DNA from: Xanthobacteraceae bacterium
GTDB lineage: Bacteria; Pseudomonadota; Alphaproteobacteria; Rhizobiales; Xanthobacteraceae
Length of the DNA stretch: 9,087 bases
Reading direction: 5' to 3'
Assembly (NCBI GenBank): GCA_030037105.1
Contig: JASHRY010000075.1
Location: forward strand, 1 to 9,087
Below are positions 7,146-9,087 of this stretch, in pieces (position 1 is the first letter of the stretch; each line of letters opens with the position of its first letter). Under the pieces are notes generated by a model that made no database searches, was not told the DNA's origin, and worked only from the letters and a program-made list of their open reading frames with translations. Made by a program: the position numbers and the translations under genes.

Positions 7146-7940
7146 TTATACGCGACTCATGTAACGCCAGATGCTGTGATCCAAGTGTGCACGATTCAGT
7201 CCCATCAGGTCAGCAGCCTGGAGCACGAGTTCCTGGGCGCGCTCATAGTTGGGATTTCTATCTAACCCTGCACGCGCGAGGAATCCGCGCAGGTGGCGGT
7301 TCACGGCTACATTGGGCAGCCCGACGAGAATTTTGAGATAATCCACCGTCTTCGGACCGATGAAACGTATGTTGCGCAACTTCGCGCTGCTGTCTTTCCG
7401 CAGGAGCCACTCCCGTAGATCATCTTCGGTGTTCACGCCTTCCCGCCCGAGCAAATCAATCAAATCGAGGAAGGTTTGAGTCTTTCGCGTTCCGTTCCAA
7501 TGGAGAAACTCCTGAGCCGTGATCTTCTTGAGCAGATGTTTAAGGGCCTCCAAGCTCGTCTCGCCCGCATACTCCTTGCGGATGCGGGCAATGCGGTGCC
7601 GAACATTCCGTTCATAATTGTTGTTTGACTGTAACACCGCGTCAGCCAGAGTCGCGCCGACATGACCATGGTTGGCGCCGATCTGAGTGTATATTTCAAA
7701 GTCTGGAAGAGAACGGATGTAGTCTGCAAGTTGCTTCGGTTTGCTGCTGCCCACGACCGCGACGGCACCTTCTATTGAGAATTTGAATGTGATACCGACC
7801 TGCCGGTCCAGCAATCCACCAGGATCGAATGGGTCATCGATTTCAAAATCGCCAACGCGTTCGGCCTCACCTTCCCGATCACACCGCTGGGCCGGGCGGA
7901 CGCCACTTCCGGAAGTGGCCCCGAAGCTGACGCGCGTCAT
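7146..7940 (-). CDS. HhH-GPD (endonuclease III fold) protein with Asn at the catalytic Asp position and a chimeric N-terminus
   Basis: The 264-codon frame runs from ATG 7940-7938 (AGAGG just upstream) to TAA. The C-terminal half carries the base-excision glycosylase helix-hairpin-helix: LRNIRFIGPKTVDYLKILVG, with Lys197 at the place of the endonuclease III lysine, then LPNVAVNRHLRGFLARAG, where VNRH aligns with the VDTH motif that holds the catalytic Asp; here it is Asn214 (codon AAC). The N-terminal helical part contains YTQIGANHGHVGATLADAVLQS. No iron-sulfur cysteines are present. Codons 1-47 are exactly antisense to an ABC_sub_bind fossil, so the native protein probably began near Gly49-Ile50 (GITFKFSIEGAV) and the present start is secondary; no ATG or GTG lies in frame between, only a TTG at codon 43. 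Base composition is lower than its neighbours: 25/60 G+C at 7681-7740 and 31/60 at 7501-7560, against 45/60 at 6661-6720. It may bind DNA without cutting, or be decaying. It faces the dehydrogenase gene convergently with 25 bases between. Confidence 0.75.
   Translation of the reverse strand: MTRVSFGATSGSGVRPAQRCDREGEAERVGDFEIDDPFDPGGLLDRQVGITFKFSIEGAVAVVGSSKPKQLADYIRSLPDFEIYTQIGANHGHVGATLADAVLQSNNNYERNVRHRIARIRKEYAGETSLEALKHLLKKITAQEFLHWNGTRKTQTFLDLIDLLGREGVNTEDDLREWLLRKDSSAKLRNIRFIGPKTVDYLKILVGLPNVAVNRHLRGFLARAGLDRNPNYERAQELVLQAADLMGLNRAHLDHSIWRYMSRV
7797..7901 (+). pseudogene. Fossil C-terminal fragment of an ABC_sub_bind family substrate-binding protein
   Basis: Plus-strand reading gives DLPVQQSTRIEWVIDFKIAN followed by AFGLTFPITPLGRAD (35 codons). 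This matches, residue for residue in pattern, the very C-terminus of ABC_sub_bind (PF04392) proteins, which typically read LPVEQPTKFELVINLKTAKA then LGLxxPxxLLARADEVIE. That family is highly multiplied in Bradyrhizobiaceae. Nothing of the family is visible before base 7797, and similarity stops after RAD, so only a scrap remains. It has no start codon of its own; a stop at 7776-7778 closes the frame upstream. The frame then runs open into the antitoxin gene, which looks coincidental because the antitoxin has its own ribosome binding site. Confidence 0.72.
7902..7919. repeat. Perfect 18-base palindrome
   Basis: GCCACTTCCGGAAGTGGC is perfectly self-complementary with no loop. It begins exactly where similarity of the ABC_sub_bind fossil ends and lies about 77 bases upstream of the proposed antitoxin -35 element. 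It could be an operator, a recombination scar or an end of a lost element. Confidence 0.6.
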
Positions 7941-7995
7941 GTGCCTCTAAACAGCCGCCGAATGCCGGACGAGAGCGTCGTGGCGGCAACGCCCC

Positions 7996-8041
7996 TTGTC
8001 CTGACAACGTACGGTCGCTATTCTGTGTCGCCAGAGGTGGA
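7996..8041 (+). promoter_or_regulatory. Putative promoter and ribosome binding site of the toxin-antitoxin operon
   Basis: TTGTCC (7996-8001) and TATTCT (8019-8024) are 17 bases apart, a good sigma-70-type spacing. The -35 element overlaps an inverted repeat TGTC-CT-GACA (7997-8006), a plausible site for autorepression by the ribbon-helix-helix antitoxin. The sequence AGGTGGAG just before the ATG at 8046 is the ribosome binding site and fixes the antitoxin start. No transcript data exist here. Confidence 0.42.
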
Positions 8042-8045
8042 GATC

Positions 8046-8327
8046 ATGGCCAAAACGACTCAAGCACGTTCGGAGCGTGTCGATTTGCGCATGACGCTGT
8101 CGGCGAAACGCACGCTGCAGCGCGCCGCTGCTGTCAGGAACAAGACCGTGACCGAGTTCCTGCTGGATTGCGGACTGAACGCGGCGTTCGACACTCTGGC
8201 GGATCGCCGCATATTTCAAGTCGATCAGAAACGCTGGGACGAATTCCAGGACGCTCTCGCAAAACCGCCCCGGACCAATCCGCACCTCAAAAAGCTGTTG
8301 GCGCGCAGGCCGGCTTGGAAGGCGTGA
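8046..8327 (+). CDS. DUF1778 (TacA-like) ribbon-helix-helix antitoxin
   Basis: A 93-residue protein of the DUF1778 family (PF08681). It binds and neutralises the partner GNAT toxin with its C-terminal part and represses the shared operon through its N-terminal ribbon-helix-helix. Seen here: RSERVDLRMTLSAKRTLQRA (8-27), the beta strand and first helix, then RNKTVTEFLLDCGLNAAFDTL with the TVTEFLLD helix typical of the family, and a C-terminal toxin-wrapping tail ending LADRRIFQVDQKRWDEFQDA and PPRTNPHLKKLLARRPAW. The ATG at 8046 is chosen over an in-frame GTG at 7941 because AGGTGGAG precedes it and family proteins start MxxxTQARSERVDLR. Its stop overlaps the toxin start by four bases. Length and all conserved positions look intact. 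Confidence 0.95.
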   Translation: MAKTTQARSERVDLRMTLSAKRTLQRAAAVRNKTVTEFLLDCGLNAAFDTLADRRIFQVDQKRWDEFQDALAKPPRTNPHLKKLLARRPAWKA

Positions 8328-8842
8328 GCGGCGCGCCCGATCATAGCGGACCCATCACGGCGCCTGAACCACTTGCGCCGGATCACGAGTTGGACTCCTT
8401 CGATTCCGGCGTTGCTCCGCTTGACGACTGGCTCAAGCGCCGCGCTCGCCGCAATGAAGCGGAGGGCGCCTCGCGTACATTCGTGAGCTGCGTTGGTAGG
8501 CGCGTCATCGCCTATTACTGCCTAGCGACCGGTTCGGTCTTGCACGCAGATGCGGTCGGCAGAGTCAGGCGTAATATGCCGGACCCGGTTCCCATCGTTC
8601 TGCTCGGCCGGCTTGCTGTCGATCGCGGATGGCAGGGCAAAGGGCTCGGCGGCGATCTCCTCTGCGATGCCGTGCGGCGCGTGGTTGCGGCGGCCCAATC
8701 CGTCGGTGTGCGAGCCATCCTCGTTCATGCAATCTCCGAAAGGGCCAAGGCGTTCTACGAGGCCCACGGATTCCGCCCCTCGCCGCTCGATCCGATGCTG
8801 TTGATGATAACGACCGATGAAGCCGCAAAAATGCTGCGGTAG
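8324..8842 (+). CDS. GNAT family N-acetyltransferase toxin (TacT-like)
   Basis: A 172-residue acetyltransferase of the DUF1778-linked toxin group. Characterised relatives (TacT, AtaT, ItaT) acetylate the amino group of aminoacyl-tRNAs and stop translation. The start is GTG at 8324, giving MSGAPDHSGPITAPEPLAPD and overlapping the antitoxin stop as GTGA (8324-8327), the usual coupling for these pairs. Visible signatures: an early DHELDSFDSGVAPLDDWLKR block; the acetyl-CoA pyrophosphate loop WQGKGLGGDLL, with Gln104-Gly105-Lys106-Gly107-Leu108-Gly109; and RAKAFYEAHGF, where Tyr145 matches the catalytic tyrosine of TacT. The C-terminal strand is LLMITTDEAAKML. No disruption is seen, so the toxin is probably active and held by the antitoxin. 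The target tRNA cannot be predicted from sequence. Confidence 0.95.
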   Translation: MSGAPDHSGPITAPEPLAPDHELDSFDSGVAPLDDWLKRRARRNEAEGASRTFVSCVGRRVIAYYCLATGSVLHADAVGRVRRNMPDPVPIVLLGRLAVDRGWQGKGLGGDLLCDAVRRVVAAAQSVGVRAILVHAISERAKAFYEAHGFRPSPLDPMLLMITTDEAAKMLR

Positions 8843-9024
8843 CTCAGCTCCGGGCAGGGGTGTCACTGTCGCTCCCATCCCCCGCCTGACGAGCGGATAC
8901 AAACCGTCTTCCTGGCTGCAATTCCCTGCTGGTTGCCCTATATGAGAGGGGCCGTCCGGTCTCATGGACATCCAGTCACCCTCTTCCACGCGGGGGGACG
9001 AAGCTCACCAGGCGAGGAGAGGCT
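8843..9024 (+). promoter_or_regulatory. Leader region of the thiolase gene
   Basis: These 182 bases between toxin and thiolase have no coding frame of merit. A weak promoter candidate is CTGCAA (8916-8921) with 17 bases to TATATG (8939-8944). An inverted repeat ATGAGA (8942-8947) and TCTCAT (8960-8965) overlaps its -10 end. GGCGAGGAGAGG (9011-9022) is the thiolase ribosome binding site. An own promoter would explain how the thiolase stays expressed despite the insertion upstream, but the match is poor. Confidence 0.3.
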
Positions 9025-9087
9025 ATGCCCGACGCCTTCATCTACGATCACGTGCGCACGCCGCGCGGCCGCGGCAAGGTCGACGGC
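9025..9087 (+). CDS. Acetyl-CoA C-acyltransferase (thiolase), 5' end only
   Basis: Only 21 codons are present, starting at ATG 9025 behind GAGGAGAGG: MPDAFIYDHVRTPRGRGKVD then Gly. The pattern DAxIYDxVRTPRGRGK is the N-terminus of the FadA-like thiolases that alphaproteobacteria place next to an acyl-CoA dehydrogenase and a 3-hydroxyacyl-CoA dehydrogenase. These cleave 3-ketoacyl-CoA to acetyl-CoA and a shortened acyl-CoA, the last beta-oxidation step. Catalytic Cys and His residues lie outside the window. The same strand and pathway as the dehydrogenase at 5327-7120 support a common, now interrupted, cluster. Confidence 0.92.
   Translation, partial: MPDAFIYDHVRTPRGRGKVDG

Noticed and set aside
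8168..8323. 52-codon upstream extension of the GNAT toxin
   Set aside because: It runs inside the antitoxin gene in another frame; the GTGA overlap and MSGAP start are typical of the family.
7779..8327. Fusion of the ABC_sub_bind fossil with the antitoxin into one protein
   Set aside because: The frame is open from 7779, but there is no ATG, GTG or TTG before 7941, and the antitoxin has its own ribosome binding site and canonical start.
7121..9024. Target-site duplications or attachment sites bounding the accessory block
   Set aside because: I compared 7121-7145 with 8843-9024 by eye and found only trivial 6-base matches (GAGCGG).

Overview
The window is a GC-rich stretch of an alphaproteobacterial chromosome, most likely Hyphomicrobiales of the Bradyrhizobium/Rhodopseudomonas/Xanthobacteraceae kind. 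The evidence is a TIGR02186-family membrane-anchored protein (an Alphaproteobacteria-restricted family) coupled to a TauE/SafE permease, a PodJ-like polarity protein with SEL1 repeats, a REP-like palindrome of the type common in that order, and a fossil fragment of the ABC_sub_bind family that is expanded in these genomes. No lineage can be fixed without a database search.

Layout. (1) 1-1559, minus strand: a TauE/SafE anion permease followed, with a 4-base GTGA overlap, by a TIGR02186 protein whose 3' end lies outside the window. (2) 1667-1711: a REP-like hairpin in the gap behind the next gene. (3) 1725-5093, minus: a 1122-residue PodJ-like protein with a cytoplasmic charged and coiled-coil part, one membrane segment and periplasmic SEL1 repeats. 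(4) 5094-5326: a divergent control region. (5) 5327-7120, plus: a 597-residue acyl-CoA dehydrogenase of the long DmdC/FadE-like type. (6) 7146-8842: an accessory block with a minus-strand HhH-GPD (endonuclease III fold) protein of visibly lower GC, a fossil of an ABC transporter substrate-binding gene antisense to its N-terminus, and a plus-strand DUF1778/GNAT (TacA/TacT-like) toxin-antitoxin pair. (7) 9025-9087, plus: the first 21 codons of an acetyl-CoA acyltransferase (thiolase).

Functionally, the dehydrogenase and the thiolase are steps of one acyl-CoA beta-oxidation pathway and are usually close neighbours in related genomes. The roughly 1.9 kb between them looks like an insertion that split a fad-type cluster. 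The most unusual item is the HhH-GPD protein: it keeps the helix-hairpin-helix lysine but has asparagine where the catalytic aspartate is expected, and its first 47 codons read antisense through the ABC fossil, so its native start appears to have been lost or replaced. I found no RNA genes, CRISPR arrays, or intact insertion sequences.
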